A model generated the notes under the pieces. The model was given only the letters and a program-made list of their open reading frames with translations, was not told where the DNA came from and ran no database searches. Positions 18,308 through 27,661 of a stretch of 64,000 nucleotides of DNA are shown here, one piece after another; position 1 is the stretch's first letter, and the number at the start of each line of letters is the position of its first letter. The position numbers and the translations under genes are program-made. Source of the DNA: CAZOWL01 sp964583605 (lineage in GTDB: Bacteria > Pseudomonadota > Gammaproteobacteria > Chromatiales > Chromatiaceae); assembly GCA_964583605.1 (NCBI GenBank), contig CAZOWL010000001.1, forward strand, positions 217,756-281,755, written 5' to 3'.

Positions 18308-18642
18308 TGGAGCTCCTCGTCGCTCTGGCCATCGGCTTGCTGACGGCCTGTGGCTTATACCTGGTGCTGCGTTCGCGGACCTTCTCCGTCGTCCTCGGCT
18401 TGGTGCTGCTCTCTTACGCCACGAACCTGTTCATCTTCGCGGCTGGGCGTCTCGCGATCGACCGCCCGGCTCTGATCGCCGCAGGGCCGCCGTTCAGTGA
18501 CCCTCTCCCGCAGGCACTGGTGCTCACAGCGATCGTGATCAGCTTTGCGATGACGGCCTTCTTGGTCGTGCTCGTGCTGCGCGCGCGCGCCGAGCTTGGC
18601 TCGGAGCGTGTCGACGGACCGCGGGGCCAAGCGAATCCGTGA
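18307..18642 (+). CDS. mrpC: Na+/H+ antiporter subunit MrpC
   Basis: A 111-residue NuoK-like membrane subunit with three predicted helices (LLVALAIGLLTACGLYLVL, FSVVLGLVLLSYATNLFIF, ALVLTAIVISFAMTAFLVVL). The ATG at 18,307 shares its A with the mrpA stop. The frame extends back to a GTG at 18,268, but that prefix lies in the inserted repeat and is not family-like. The length fits the family. The last four bases overlap mrpD. Confidence 0.92.
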   Translation: MELLVALAIGLLTACGLYLVLRSRTFSVVLGLVLLSYATNLFIFAAGRLAIDRPALIAAGPPFSDPLPQALVLTAIVISFAMTAFLVVLVLRARAELGSERVDGPRGQANP

Positions 18643-20162
18643 GCCAGCTACCGATACTCCCGCTCCTGGTGCCCCTCTCGGCGAGCGCCTTGCTGCTGCT
18701 TGGCGCGCGTGCCCCCTTGGTCTGGCAGCGCGCGTTGAGCCTAACAGCTATGGCGATCCAGCTATTGGTCGCGTTGTGGCTCCTCCAGATCGCCAACACC
18801 GGGCACATCAACGTCTATCTGCTCGGGGACTGGCCTGCCCCATTCGGAATCGTCTTGGTGCTCGACCGCTTGGCCGCGTTAATGGTGGTCCTGGCCGCGG
18901 TCCTGGCCAGTGGTGCGTTGTTGTACGCCGTGCAGGGGGACGATCGCGAGGGGACGGCCTTCCACGCCTTGTTTCAGTTTCAGCTGCTCGGCCTGAACGG
19001 GGCCTTCCTGACCGGCGACCTGTTCAACCTGTTCGTCTTCTTTGAAATCCTCTTGCTCTCCTCGTACGGTCTCTTGCTCCATGGCGCCGGCCCGAGGCGC
19101 ATCCGGGCCGGGTTGCACTATGTCGTGCTTAACCTGATCGGCTCGTCGCTGTTCCTGCTGGGCATCGGGATCCTCTACGGAGTCACCGGCAGTCTCAACA
19201 TGGCCGACATCGGCCAGAAGCTCGTGACGCTGGATCCAGGACAGGCGCCAATCGCCAAGTCTGGCATCCTGATCTTGCTCACGGTGTTTGCGCTGAAGGC
19301 CGCGGTGTTGCCGCTCCACTTCTGGCTGCCGCACGCCTATGGTGCCGCCACCGCTTCGGTCGCAGCCCTCTTCGCCGTGATGACCAAGGTCGGCATATAC
19401 GCCATCGTGCGCGTGTTAGGGCCGTTCACTCATCAGGCCGGTCCTTTGAGCGGCGCGCTCGAGCCATGGCTCGGCCCGGCATCTTTGCTGACATTGGCCG
19501 CTGGTACCTTTGGCGCCATGGCAAGCCGCGATCTGCGGCAGAAGATCGCCTATCTCGTCATGGTCTCCGTAGGGGTTCTGCTGATAGCAGCAAGTCTCGG
19601 CAGCGCGGCGGGCCTGACCGGGGCCCTCTTCTACCTCATCCACACCACTTTGGTCACCGCCGCGCTGTTTCTTGTGGCGGACCTGATTGCCCGGGGCCGC
19701 ACCGATGGCGCACTAATCACTCCCGGCGAGCGGCCAGCCGGGGGGACACCGTTGGCACTGCTTTTCTTTGTCGGCGCGGTCGCCGTGATCGGCATGCCGC
19801 CGCTGAGTGGGTTGGTCGGCAAGGTTCTGATCCTGAACGCGGCCCGCGACGTACCGGGAGCCGTGTGGATCTGGGGGATGCTGCTGACTTCTGGACTGCT
19901 GATTCTCATTAGCTTCGCCCGTGCCGGGAGCGACCTGTTCTGGCGCGGCAGCCTGTCCGCTGGCGCAAAGCCCCCTACGGCCTGGCAGATGATCCCAGCC
20001 GCTGGTCTCTTGGCGATGAGTCCCTTGATGGTGGTGCTGGGCGGCCCGGTCACCGAGCTCGCTCGGCTCGCCGCCGAGCAGATCCATGACACGCCCGGTT
20101 ACGTTGAAGCGGTCCTTGGGCAGGCCCCCGCTTCACCTCAGATCCCGCAGGAACGGCCATGA
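18639..20162 (+). CDS. mrpD: Na+/H+ antiporter subunit MrpD
   Basis: A 507-residue NuoN/NuoM-like proton-translocating subunit of the Mrp complex in the inner membrane, with about 14 helices. Family segments include NLFVFFEILLLSSYGLLLHG and the conserved lysine-containing LKAAVLPLHFWLPHAYGAA and AVMTKVGIYAI regions. The start is GTG in a GTGA overlap with mrpC; the stop overlaps mrpE as ATGA. Confidence 0.94.
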   Translation: MSQLPILPLLVPLSASALLLLGARAPLVWQRALSLTAMAIQLLVALWLLQIANTGHINVYLLGDWPAPFGIVLVLDRLAALMVVLAAVLASGALLYAVQGDDREGTAFHALFQFQLLGLNGAFLTGDLFNLFVFFEILLLSSYGLLLHGAGPRRIRAGLHYVVLNLIGSSLFLLGIGILYGVTGSLNMADIGQKLVTLDPGQAPIAKSGILILLTVFALKAAVLPLHFWLPHAYGAATASVAALFAVMTKVGIYAIVRVLGPFTHQAGPLSGALEPWLGPASLLTLAAGTFGAMASRDLRQKIAYLVMVSVGVLLIAASLGSAAGLTGALFYLIHTTLVTAALFLVADLIARGRTDGALITPGERPAGGTPLALLFFVGAVAVIGMPPLSGLVGKVLILNAARDVPGAVWIWGMLLTSGLLILISFARAGSDLFWRGSLSAGAKPPTAWQMIPAAGLLAMSPLMVVLGGPVTELARLAAEQIHDTPGYVEAVLGQAPASPQIPQERP

Positions 20163-20647
20163 TCCGACATTGGCTGCCTCATCCGCTGCTGACCTTGACC
20201 CTGATCGGCGTTTGGCTGTTGCTGGTCAATGAACTCAGCGTGGCCCAGTTTCTTCTTGCGACGCTCTTCGGCTTGGCCTTGCCCCGCGTGACGAGTGCCT
20301 TCTGGCCAGAGCGACCGCGCCTACGCCGACCGTGGCTCCTCGGGCGCTATGTGTTGCGGTTGCTCGCCGACATCCTCATCGCCAACATCCAGGTGGCCCG
20401 CCTGGTCCTCGGCCCCACCGACCGCCTACGCCCGGCCTTCATTGAGCTGCCTATCGAGCTAACCGACCAGTTCGCGGTTGCCCTCCTGGCCAGCACTGTG
20501 TCGCTGACCCCGGGGACGGTGTCGGCCGACGTCAGCCGCGACCGTCGAACCCTTCTGATACACGCGCTGGATGCGGCCGACCCGGACGCCTTCATCGTTC
20601 AAATCAAGAGCCGCTACGAACGGCTCTTGAAGGAGATAATCGGATGA
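20159..20647 (+). CDS. mrpE: Na+/H+ antiporter subunit MrpE
   Basis: A 162-residue membrane subunit. Two N-terminal helices (LLTLTLIGVWLLLVN, AQFLLATLFGLAL) are followed by the family's soluble part with FAVALLASTVSLTPGTVSADV and the LLIHALD segment. Size and order fit MrpE, which supports complex assembly. Both ends overlap neighbours by four bases (ATGA). Confidence 0.92.
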   Translation: MIRHWLPHPLLTLTLIGVWLLLVNELSVAQFLLATLFGLALPRVTSAFWPERPRLRRPWLLGRYVLRLLADILIANIQVARLVLGPTDRLRPAFIELPIELTDQFAVALLASTVSLTPGTVSADVSRDRRTLLIHALDAADPDAFIVQIKSRYERLLKEIIG

Positions 20648-20916
20648 TTCTGCAAGCCGCGATCTACATCGCCTTTGTGATGATGGTACTGGCCATCTTG
20701 TTGAATCTATGGCGACTGGTGGCGGGCCCCGACGACCCGGATCGGATCCTGGCCTTGGATACCTTCTACATCAACACGATTGCTCTGCTGGTCCTACTCG
20801 GTATCCATTTCGACAGCGCCGTTTACTTCGAATCTGCCTTGGTGTTGGCCTTGATCGGGTTCATCGGCACCGCCGCATTCTGCAAGTACCTGCTGCGCGG
20901 CGACGTGATCGAATAG
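20644..20916 (+). CDS. mrpF: Na+/H+ antiporter subunit MrpF
   Basis: A 90-residue protein with three membrane helices. The RLVAGPDDPDRILALDT segment between helices 1 and 2 is the MrpF hallmark, carrying the conserved aspartates. It couples to mrpE by an ATGA overlap. The protein ends GDVIE, typical of the family, where mrpG follows at once. Confidence 0.94.
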   Translation: MILQAAIYIAFVMMVLAILLNLWRLVAGPDDPDRILALDTFYINTIALLVLLGIHFDSAVYFESALVLALIGFIGTAAFCKYLLRGDVIE

Positions 20917-20924
20917 GAGGCTGC

Positions 20925-21248
20925 ATGCTGGTCGAGCTGCTCGTATCCTTCTTTCTCCTGGTCGGGGCCGGCTTCGCCCTGATCGGCTCAGTAGGCCTTG
21001 CCCGGCTACCCGACTTCTTCTGCCGGCTACATGGCCCGACCAAGGCCACTACGTTGGGTATCGGCGGCATGTTGGCCGCCTCGCTGGTCTATTTCAGCTT
21101 CCGTTCGGCCGCGCTGAGCCTTCACGAGCTGTTGGTCGCTGGGTTCCTGTTTATGACGGCGCCGATCAGCGCGCACCTGCTCGCAAAGGCGGCCCTCCAC
21201 TGTCGCGTCAGGACGCGCGCTCCAACACCGAGAGACTTCGAGTCCTGA
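20925..21248 (+). CDS. mrpG: Na+/H+ antiporter subunit MrpG
   Basis: A 107-residue membrane subunit, last in the operon. It shows the conserved GSVGLARLPDFFCRLHGPTK signature and two further helices ending TAPISAHLLAKAA. I place the start at the ATG at 20,925 because TAGGAGG lies six bases before it and the family begins here; an open frame back to 20,709 is only a shadow of mrpF. Confidence 0.93.
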   Translation: MLVELLVSFFLLVGAGFALIGSVGLARLPDFFCRLHGPTKATTLGIGGMLAASLVYFSFRSAALSLHELLVAGFLFMTAPISAHLLAKAALHCRVRTRAPTPRDFES

Positions 21249-21265
21249 CGAACGACCGATTTGCG

Positions 21266-21832
21266 CTAGCTATCGGCGACGTAGTCCCTAGCCACGGGGA
21301 CCCACGCGGAGCGTTCCCCCTGCCCGTTCCTGCTGCGCACCGCTCCGCCCGGCGAGGGGTGGCAGCTCGCGAGCTCGCGGCCCGCCGGCTTGCGCCGCGA
21401 CGCCCAGGCGGCCAAGAAGCCGCGTGCGTCCGGTGACGGCAACAAGTCACGCTTCAGATGTGGCCTGCGCCGGTCGTGCCCGTTAAAAGGCGGTGCAGCG
21501 GAGTCCTCAGCGCGACTGCGCCAACTGCCACGATGCTGATAGCGGTGAACGGCCAGCTGATGCCCGCTGAGCAGCTTGCGGTCGAGGATCTCGATCGCGC
21601 GGATCGCGACCCGGGGTGGGCCGATCTCGACCAGGCCGTGATGTTCAACGACACCGGTTTTTCGGTCGACGATGCGTAAAATCTCGCAGTGTGTAATCGT
21701 GTTTCGAGAGAGGGACGGCACAAGCGCGGCGGCCTTGAGCTCAGAGAGAACGAAGTCACGGAGATCGTGCTGGCTCAAGTGGTGCGGCAAGCCACCGACG
21801 AATAGAAGTATGGTCCGACGCTTCCCTATCAC
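21266..21832 (-). CDS. RRM-type RNA-binding protein
   Basis: A 188-residue protein with one RNA-recognition motif at residues 8-98. RNP2-like ILLFVGGLP comes first, then DLRDFVLSEL, a linking ILRIVDRKTG, RNP1-like HHGLVEIGP, the helix AIRAIEILDRKLL and a final strand LAVHRYQHR. A basic tail (RRRPHLKRDLL) follows; beyond residue ~135 the sequence looks less conserved and may be unstructured. The start is GTG at 21,832. It converges on mrpG with 17 bases between the stops. RNA target unknown. Confidence 0.62.
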   Translation of the reverse strand: MIGKRRTILLFVGGLPHHLSQHDLRDFVLSELKAAALVPSLSRNTITHCEILRIVDRKTGVVEHHGLVEIGPPRVAIRAIEILDRKLLSGHQLAVHRYQHRGSWRSRAEDSAAPPFNGHDRRRPHLKRDLLPSPDARGFLAAWASRRKPAGRELASCHPSPGGAVRSRNGQGERSAWVPVARDYVADS

Positions 21833-22312
21833 GCTAGATTTCTCCCGTTGTTCGCGACCTGGTGTGACTAGTATCGGCTATTCTTGGCGCGTCTGCGGCG
21901 CGCGGGCGACGAATGGGCGATTAAAACAGACCTCCGCTACCACGCTCTTCCCGCTGGAATTCCCTGTTCTACGCGTTGCCCCGAAGCCCCTGTCGTAGAC
22001 CCCCGCGCTACCGCTGCGTGAGACTACTCATTCCTAGGCCCAGGCCCTTGTCCGCGCGGGCGTTTACGCCCCAGCCTAGTCTACGGCTGGCCCGGTCAGC
22101 AAGCCCGTGCTCGAGAAGCCGGGCGTTTCGGGCGCACCGCAAGCATGATAGCCACCAACGGTGATCGCGCGATGACAACCACGCCTTCGGCCCCCAATCT
22201 GTCTGCGCGGGCCGGCAATGATGAGCCCTGTCTCCGCCCACCAAAGGCACGCGATTGCAGGGCCCGGGCCGCAGCCCACGATGCCACCCCTGTCAGAGTC
22301 GACGCGCTCCGC
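21833..22312. other. 480-bp intergenic region
   Basis: This lies between parE's 3' end and the RRM gene, both on the minus strand. It should contain the RRM gene's promoter and perhaps the parE terminator, but I found no clear -10/-35 pair or hairpin with a T-run. Plus-strand frames here overlap parE and are not supported. Confidence 0.35.
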
Positions 22313-24199
22313 TCAGACCTCCGCGAGGTCCCCATTCTCCTGAAGCCAGATGCGCCGATCGCTGGCGCGCTTCTTCGCCAGCAACATATCGACGAGATCG
22401 CCGGTGCCATCTTCAGCCTCGACGGTGAGCTGTACCAGCCGGCGGGTGTCCGGGTGAATCGTTGTCTCGCGGAGCTGCGCGGGATTCATCTCACCCAAGC
22501 CCTTGAACCGCTGCACAGTGATCTTGCCCTTGATCTTCTCGGCAGCAATGCGGTCGAGGATCCCCTGCCGCTCGGCGTCGTCAAGGGCATAGAAGACGTG
22601 CTTGCCAATGTCGATGCGATACAGCGGGGGCATGGCCACGTAGACGTGACCATGATCGACGAGGCTGCGGAAATGGCGCAGGAATAGCGCGCAGAGCAGC
22701 GTGGCGATGTGCGCGCCATCCGAATCAGCATCGGCCAGGATGCAGATCTTGGCGAAACGCAGCCGCGAGAGATCGTCACTTCCGGGGTCGACGCCGATCG
22801 CAACGGCAATGTCATGGACCTCTTGAGACGCCAGGATATCGAGGGGATCGACCTCCCAGGTGTTCAGGATCTTGCCCCGCAGCGGCATGATCGCCTGAAA
22901 TTCCCGATCGCGGGCCTGGGCGGCCGAGCCGCCGGCGGAATCGCCCTCGACGAGGAACAACTCGCTGCGATCCGGATCCGTCGACGTACAGTCCTTGAGC
23001 TTCCCCGGCAGCGCCGGCCCCTGCGTCACCTTCTTGCGCGCCACCTTGCGTCCAGCCCGCAGGCGGGCCTGGGCCGCACCGATCGCCAGATCGGCGATTC
23101 GTTCTCCCTCCGCGACATGCTGATTGAGCCACAGGCTGAAAGCATCCTTGACGACTCCCGAGACAAAGGTCGCGCATTCCCGCGACGACAGACGCTCTTT
23201 CGTCTGCCCCGAGAACTGGGGGTCGAGGAGCTTGACCGAGAGGATGTAGGACAGTCGCGACCATACATCCTCGGGCGCCAGCTTGACGCCACGCGGCAGC
23301 AGATTGCGGAATTCGCAGAACTCGCGCACAGCCTCGGTAAGCCCCGTCCGCAGGCCGTTCACGTGGGTGCCACCCTGCACCGTCGGAATCAGGTTGACGT
23401 AGCTCTCGGTAATCAAGTCGCCGGCCTCCGGCAGCCAGACGACGGCCCAGCTGGCCGCCTCTGTGGTGCCTTCCAGGTCGCCGGTGAAGGGCTCGGCGGG
23501 TAACATCTCGGCATCGGCAAGGCTCAGTTGAAGGTAGTCCTTCAGCCCGGCCTCGTAGCACCAGGTCTGCTCTTCATCGCTGGCCTCGTCGCGAAAGCGC
23601 ACGCTGAGTCCCGGGCAGAGCACGGCCTTGGCGCGGAGCAGATGCCGCAGAGGCCGCACTGCAAACCGCGGGACATCGAAGTACTTCGGGTCGGGCCAGA
23701 ACCGCAGCCGGGTACCAGTGTCGTGGCGGGCGACCTTGCCGACCTCCTCCAATGGTGAGCACCTCTCGCCCTCGGCGAAGGCCATGTTGTACTCGCGCCC
23801 GTCACGCTTGACCCACACCTCCAGGTGCTTGGACAGGGCGTTGACAACCGATACGCCGACCCCGTGCAGACCACCGGCGAAGCGGTAGCTTTCGTGAGAG
23901 AACTTGCCGCCGGCGTGGAGCTTGGTCAGGATGACCTCGACGCCGGGCACGCCGATCACCGGATGGCGGTCCACCGGCATTCCACGCCCATCATCGCTGA
24001 CCTCGAGGGAGCCGTCCTCGTAGAGCACGACCTCGATCCGTCGGGCGTGGCCGGCGATCGCCTCGTCGACGCTGTTGTCGATGACCTCCTGGGCCAGATG
24101 GTTCGGTCGCGTCGTATCGGTATACATGCCCGGGCGCTTACGCACCGGGTCAAGCCCGCTCAGTACCTCAATCGCCGAGGCGTCGTACATGCCAGCCAT
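22313..24199 (-). CDS. parE: DNA topoisomerase IV subunit B
   Basis: The ATPase subunit of topoisomerase IV, which decatenates daughter chromosomes together with ParC. At 628 residues the length is normal. The N-terminus carries the GHKL ATPase motifs: GLDPVRKRPGMYTDTTRPNHL, VIDNSVDEA, DDGRGMPV and GGLHGVGVSVVNALS. The TOPRIM part has the metal-binding LFLVEGDSAGGSA and ILADADSDGAHI, and the C-terminus has QRFKGLGEMNPAQL. TDTTRPNHL and the length favour ParE over GyrB. It starts 229 bases from xseB, divergently. Confidence 0.96.
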   Translation of the reverse strand: MAGMYDASAIEVLSGLDPVRKRPGMYTDTTRPNHLAQEVIDNSVDEAIAGHARRIEVVLYEDGSLEVSDDGRGMPVDRHPVIGVPGVEVILTKLHAGGKFSHESYRFAGGLHGVGVSVVNALSKHLEVWVKRDGREYNMAFAEGERCSPLEEVGKVARHDTGTRLRFWPDPKYFDVPRFAVRPLRHLLRAKAVLCPGLSVRFRDEASDEEQTWCYEAGLKDYLQLSLADAEMLPAEPFTGDLEGTTEAASWAVVWLPEAGDLITESYVNLIPTVQGGTHVNGLRTGLTEAVREFCEFRNLLPRGVKLAPEDVWSRLSYILSVKLLDPQFSGQTKERLSSRECATFVSGVVKDAFSLWLNQHVAEGERIADLAIGAAQARLRAGRKVARKKVTQGPALPGKLKDCTSTDPDRSELFLVEGDSAGGSAAQARDREFQAIMPLRGKILNTWEVDPLDILASQEVHDIAVAIGVDPGSDDLSRLRFAKICILADADSDGAHIATLLCALFLRHFRSLVDHGHVYVAMPPLYRIDIGKHVFYALDDAERQGILDRIAAEKIKGKITVQRFKGLGEMNPAQLRETTIHPDTRRLVQLTVEAEDGTGDLVDMLLAKKRASDRRIWLQENGDLAEV

Positions 24200-24428
24200 G
24201 GGCTCCCATTGTGAATGCTCTGAAAGGCCGAAGGTTGTTGACCGATCCCGACGGTGCCAGCCTGCGCTTCGCCCGCGCTGAATGCAGTGAGGTAGTGACG
24301 CATCGGGCGTGAATTATTGCCCTGTCGCGTCCGCCGCGCTCGCACAAGGCGAATCGCGGGGCTACCCCCGAAGGCCGGCTGGCCAAGCCGAATTGACCAT
24401 GTCGACGCCGTAAGCTACCGTAATCGCG

Positions 24429-24689
24429 ATGACTGATACAAACCCCACGCGCACCGAGGACGAGTCTCCGGAGCCGAGCTTCGAGAAGTCCCTCGAGGAG
24501 CTGGAGACCCTCGTCGGTAAGCTCGAAAACGACGACCTGACCTTGGAGCAATCCCTCACGCTGTTCGCGCGCGGCGTAGCCTTGACCCGCTCCTGCCAAC
24601 AGGCGCTCGAGGCCGCCGAGCAACGTATCCGAATCCTCACCGAGCCGTCGGCGGACGCACGTCTAGCGCCGTTTCTCACCGATGACTGA
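24429..24689 (+). CDS. xseB: Exodeoxyribonuclease VII small subunit
   Basis: An 86-residue subunit of exonuclease VII, which degrades single-stranded DNA with XseA. The helical hairpin FEKSLEELETLVGKLENDDL followed by LEQSLTLFARGVAL and CQQALEAAEQRI is the family core. It overlaps ispA by eight bases, the common proteobacterial xseB-ispA pair. Confidence 0.96.
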   Translation: MTDTNPTRTEDESPEPSFEKSLEELETLVGKLENDDLTLEQSLTLFARGVALTRSCQQALEAAEQRIRILTEPSADARLAPFLTDD

Positions 24690-25575
24690 TTCCGCCCTCG
24701 CCGCCTTCACAGCCCGTTGCCAGGCGCAAGTAGACACGGCATTGGGGCATCGTCTGCCCCGAGCGGATGCCGAGCCAGCCAGGCTACATGCAGCCATGCG
24801 CTATGCGGTGCTCGGCGGCGGCAAGCGCATCCGCCCGACCTTGGTTTACGCGGCCGCCGAAGCGCTTGGCTTGGAGTCACGACAAGTCGACGCCGCGGCC
24901 TGCGCTGTCGAGCTGATCCACAGCTATTCGCTGATACACGATGACCTGCCGGCCATGGATGACGATGCCCTGCGTCGGGGCCGCGCGACCTGCCACAAGG
25001 CTTTCGACGAGGCGACAGCCATTCTGGCCGGTGATGCCCTACAGACGCTTGCCTTCCAGGTCCTGGCCTCTGAGGAGACGCTCTCTGCTGAAGCCCGTCT
25101 AACCATGGTCGATACGCTGGCGCGCGCCAGCGGCTCCATCGGGATGGTCGGGGGGCAGGCGCTCGATCTCGCCGCCGAGGGACAACACCTCGACCGCAGC
25201 GGGCTGGAGAACATCCACATCCGTAAGACCGGGGCCTTAATCGGCGCCTGCGTGCGGATGCCGACGCATGTCCTGCCCACGCCGAACACCGACATGCTCG
25301 ACCGCCTCGACCGCTACGCGACCTGTCTTGGCCTCGCCTTCCAGATCCGCGACGATGTCCTCGATGTCGAGGGCGAGACCGCGGTCATCGGCAAGACCCA
25401 AGGCAAAGACGCCACTCAGGCGAAAGCCACCTATCCGTCGCTGTTAGGACTCGAGGGCGCGAAGGAGGCCGCAGATTCGCTCATCACTGATGCGCTCGAC
25501 AGCCTGGCTGGCCTCGGCCCCGGGGCGGACCCGTTGCGTTGGCTGGCTCGCTATATCGTACAGCGCGATCACTGA
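24682..25575 (+). CDS. ispA: (2E,6E)-farnesyl diphosphate synthase
   Basis: Makes farnesyl diphosphate from IPP and DMAPP/GPP in the cytosol for undecaprenol, quinone and carotenoid synthesis. At 297 residues it has GGGKRIRP, the first aspartate-rich motif DDLPAMDDD, the KTGALI segment and the second motif DDVLDVEG. It follows xseB with overlap. The dxs gene that often comes next is absent; folE2 follows instead. Confidence 0.95.
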   Translation: MTDSALAAFTARCQAQVDTALGHRLPRADAEPARLHAAMRYAVLGGGKRIRPTLVYAAAEALGLESRQVDAAACAVELIHSYSLIHDDLPAMDDDALRRGRATCHKAFDEATAILAGDALQTLAFQVLASEETLSAEARLTMVDTLARASGSIGMVGGQALDLAAEGQHLDRSGLENIHIRKTGALIGACVRMPTHVLPTPNTDMLDRLDRYATCLGLAFQIRDDVLDVEGETAVIGKTQGKDATQAKATYPSLLGLEGAKEAADSLITDALDSLAGLGPGADPLRWLARYIVQRDH

Positions 25576-25967
25576 AGGGGGTTGGATCGAGCTTTCTTGC
25601 GTTGGCTCGTCGAGGCCCCAAGTCCGGACGGAGATGGAGGCGGCAACGATTGGCCAGTGGACTGTGTTCTTGCCGCGATCCGACCTGGCCAGCCGTTTAC
25701 CGCTCTCGGCCGGCCTGCCAGCATCGACTAAAGAGAGGGCTGGGGAACGACCATGACGAGCAGCGCCTTGCATGCTTTCGGATGGTGTTAATCGCAGTAA
25801 ACGCTACCATGAAATTCGCGAAGCACGTTCGCTCCCTCGCCCTCTGGGAGAGGGTTGGGGTGAGGGAACGATCAGGGGCGAGGCGACGTTTCATCATCTG
25901 GGGTGGCTCGCCTCGCCCCATGATGGTTAGCTTGACTACCCTGTATTTCCGTTGAGGAACCGAGGCC
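25576..25967. other. 392-bp intergenic region with repeat copy 3
   Basis: Contains an inverted copy of the dispersed repeat at 25,805-25,930. The first 230 bases show no gene or clear signal. The ribosome site of folE2 (GAGG) lies at the right end. Confidence 0.5.
25805..25930 (-). repeat. Dispersed ~125-bp repeat, copy 3
   Basis: A full copy in reverse orientation: on the plus strand it begins TACCATGAAATTCGCG and ends GCCTCGCCCCATGATGGTTA. Both internal hairpins are conserved. Confidence 0.9.
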
Positions 25968-26792
25968 GTGGAAGTAGCCCGTAAGGCTAACCGAGTCGTG
26001 ACGACGATCGCCGATGTCCAGGCCAGCCAGGACAGCCGCCGCATCGCCATCGATAAGGTTGGCATCAAAGACATCCGCCATCCCGTTCGGATTCGCGATC
26101 GCTCGAATGGCGAACAGCACACGGTGGCGATCTTCAACATGTACGTGCACCTGCCGCACAACTTCAAAGGCACGCACATGTCGCGTTTCGTACAGATCCT
26201 CAATGGGCACGAGCACCAGATCAGCGTTGCCTCATTCGAGAAGATGCTCGAGGAGATGGCCGAACGGCTCGAGTCGGAGACCGGGCATATCGAGATGCGC
26301 TTCCCTTACTTCGTGCGCAAGCAGGCCCCAGTCAGCGGCGTCCCAAGCCTCCTCGACTACGATGTCACCTTCATCGGCGAGATCCGTGGCGGGGCGCCCG
26401 TGATGTACGTCAAGGTTGTCGTGCCGGTGACCAGTCTCTGCCCCTGCTCCAAGGAGATCGCAGCCTATGGCGCCCACAACCAGCGCTCGCACGTCACGGT
26501 GCAGGTCCGCAACCGGGGCTTCATCTGGGTCGAGGAGATCATCGAGCTCGTAGAGCAGGAAGCCTCCTGCGAGATCTTTGGGCTTCTGAAGCGGCCCGAT
26601 GAAAAGTACGTCACCGAGCGGGCCTACGACAACCCGAAGTTCGTCGAGGACATGGTACGTGATGTGGCCGTGAAACTGATGGCCGACGATCGCGTCGGGG
26701 CCTACGTCGTCGAGGCCGAGAACTTCGAATCCATTCACAACCATTCCGCCTACGCCCTGGTTGAGCAGGACAAAGAGGCGCTCACGCCTTGA
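25968..26792 (+). CDS. folE2: GTP cyclohydrolase IB
   Basis: A zinc-independent-type GTP cyclohydrolase (GCYH-IB) making 7,8-dihydroneopterin triphosphate for folate or queuosine synthesis. At 274 residues it has the family start IADVQASQDSRRIAIDKVGIK, the TSLCPCSKEIA motif with the active-site cysteine, GAHNQRSHVTV and NFESIHNHSAYA. The start is GTG after GAGG. Its last bases overlap the 3' end of murI, on the other strand, by 11. Confidence 0.93.
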   Translation: MEVARKANRVVTTIADVQASQDSRRIAIDKVGIKDIRHPVRIRDRSNGEQHTVAIFNMYVHLPHNFKGTHMSRFVQILNGHEHQISVASFEKMLEEMAERLESETGHIEMRFPYFVRKQAPVSGVPSLLDYDVTFIGEIRGGAPVMYVKVVVPVTSLCPCSKEIAAYGAHNQRSHVTVQVRNRGFIWVEEIIELVEQEASCEIFGLLKRPDEKYVTERAYDNPKFVEDMVRDVAVKLMADDRVGAYVVEAENFESIHNHSAYALVEQDKEALTP

Positions 26793-27636
26793 CTGGAGCC
26801 CTGGCCCCCGCGTCAAGCACGCGCGAAACCGGCGACTGCGGCAACGGCCTGACCGTCCCCGCCGCCGGCCACAGCCTTCGGATGACTAGAGCGGTCAGCT
26901 GAGGGGGCCCGCTGGTCAGAAAGAGCTCTCGCCCCGGCACTGTGCTGGCACGCAACAACGCATGCTCGGCGAGTCGCCGGCGCACCTGGCGGGCCACGGC
27001 CGCGCTGGCATCCATCACCAGCACCCCTGCACCGGCGATCTCCGTTATCAAGGGTGTTACATGTGGATAGTGCGTGCACCCGAGCACGATGACATCGGCC
27101 TGTTGGGCTAACAGGGGCCGAAGATAGCGCTGCAGGAGATCGCGCGTCTGAGGACCGTCGAGGTCGCCCGCCTCGATCCGCTCGACCAGCCCAGGACAGG
27201 GCTGCACCAGGACCTCCGCGCCCCCGCCGACGCGTCCAAGCAACTCTACGAACCGGTGGCTGGCCAATGTGTGACTCGTCGCCAGGACACCTACGACCCC
27301 GCTGCGGCTGATAGCCACGGCCGGTTTGACCGCCGGCTCCATCGCGATGACCGGCTGGGCATAGAGCGAGCGCAATCGCTGCACGGCGGCACCACTCGCG
27401 GTATTGCACGCGACGACGATCGCCTTGGCGCGTTGGGCGATCAGGACCTCGGTCAGCGCCATAGCCCGAGTCAGGACGACTTCCGGCTCCTTATCGCCAT
27501 ATGGGGCGTGGGCGGAATCCGCGATGTAGACGAGGTCTTCGTAAGGCAGCTCTCGGCGGATCTCACGCAGAACGGACAGGCCCCCGACTCCGGAATCGAA
27601 CACACCGATAGGATCCAACGGGCTCAAGGTGGCCAC
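26782..27636 (-). CDS. murI: Glutamate racemase
   Basis: Interconverts L- and D-glutamate for peptidoglycan. It shows GVFDSGVGGLSVLRE, YIADSAHAPYGDK, the first catalytic cysteine in VVACNTASGAA and the second in VLGCTHYPH. I choose the GTG at 27,636 (284 residues): the frame is open to 27,828, but that arginine-rich extension overlaps the neighbouring gene and is unlike the family. It lies 25 bases after the upstream gene. Confidence 0.94.
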   Translation of the reverse strand: MATLSPLDPIGVFDSGVGGLSVLREIRRELPYEDLVYIADSAHAPYGDKEPEVVLTRAMALTEVLIAQRAKAIVVACNTASGAAVQRLRSLYAQPVIAMEPAVKPAVAISRSGVVGVLATSHTLASHRFVELLGRVGGGAEVLVQPCPGLVERIEAGDLDGPQTRDLLQRYLRPLLAQQADVIVLGCTHYPHVTPLITEIAGAGVLVMDASAAVARQVRRRLAEHALLRASTVPGRELFLTSGPPQLTALVIRRLWPAAGTVRPLPQSPVSRVLDAGARAPVKA

Positions 27637-27661
27637 AATCGGAAGAGTCGAGATTTCCGAA

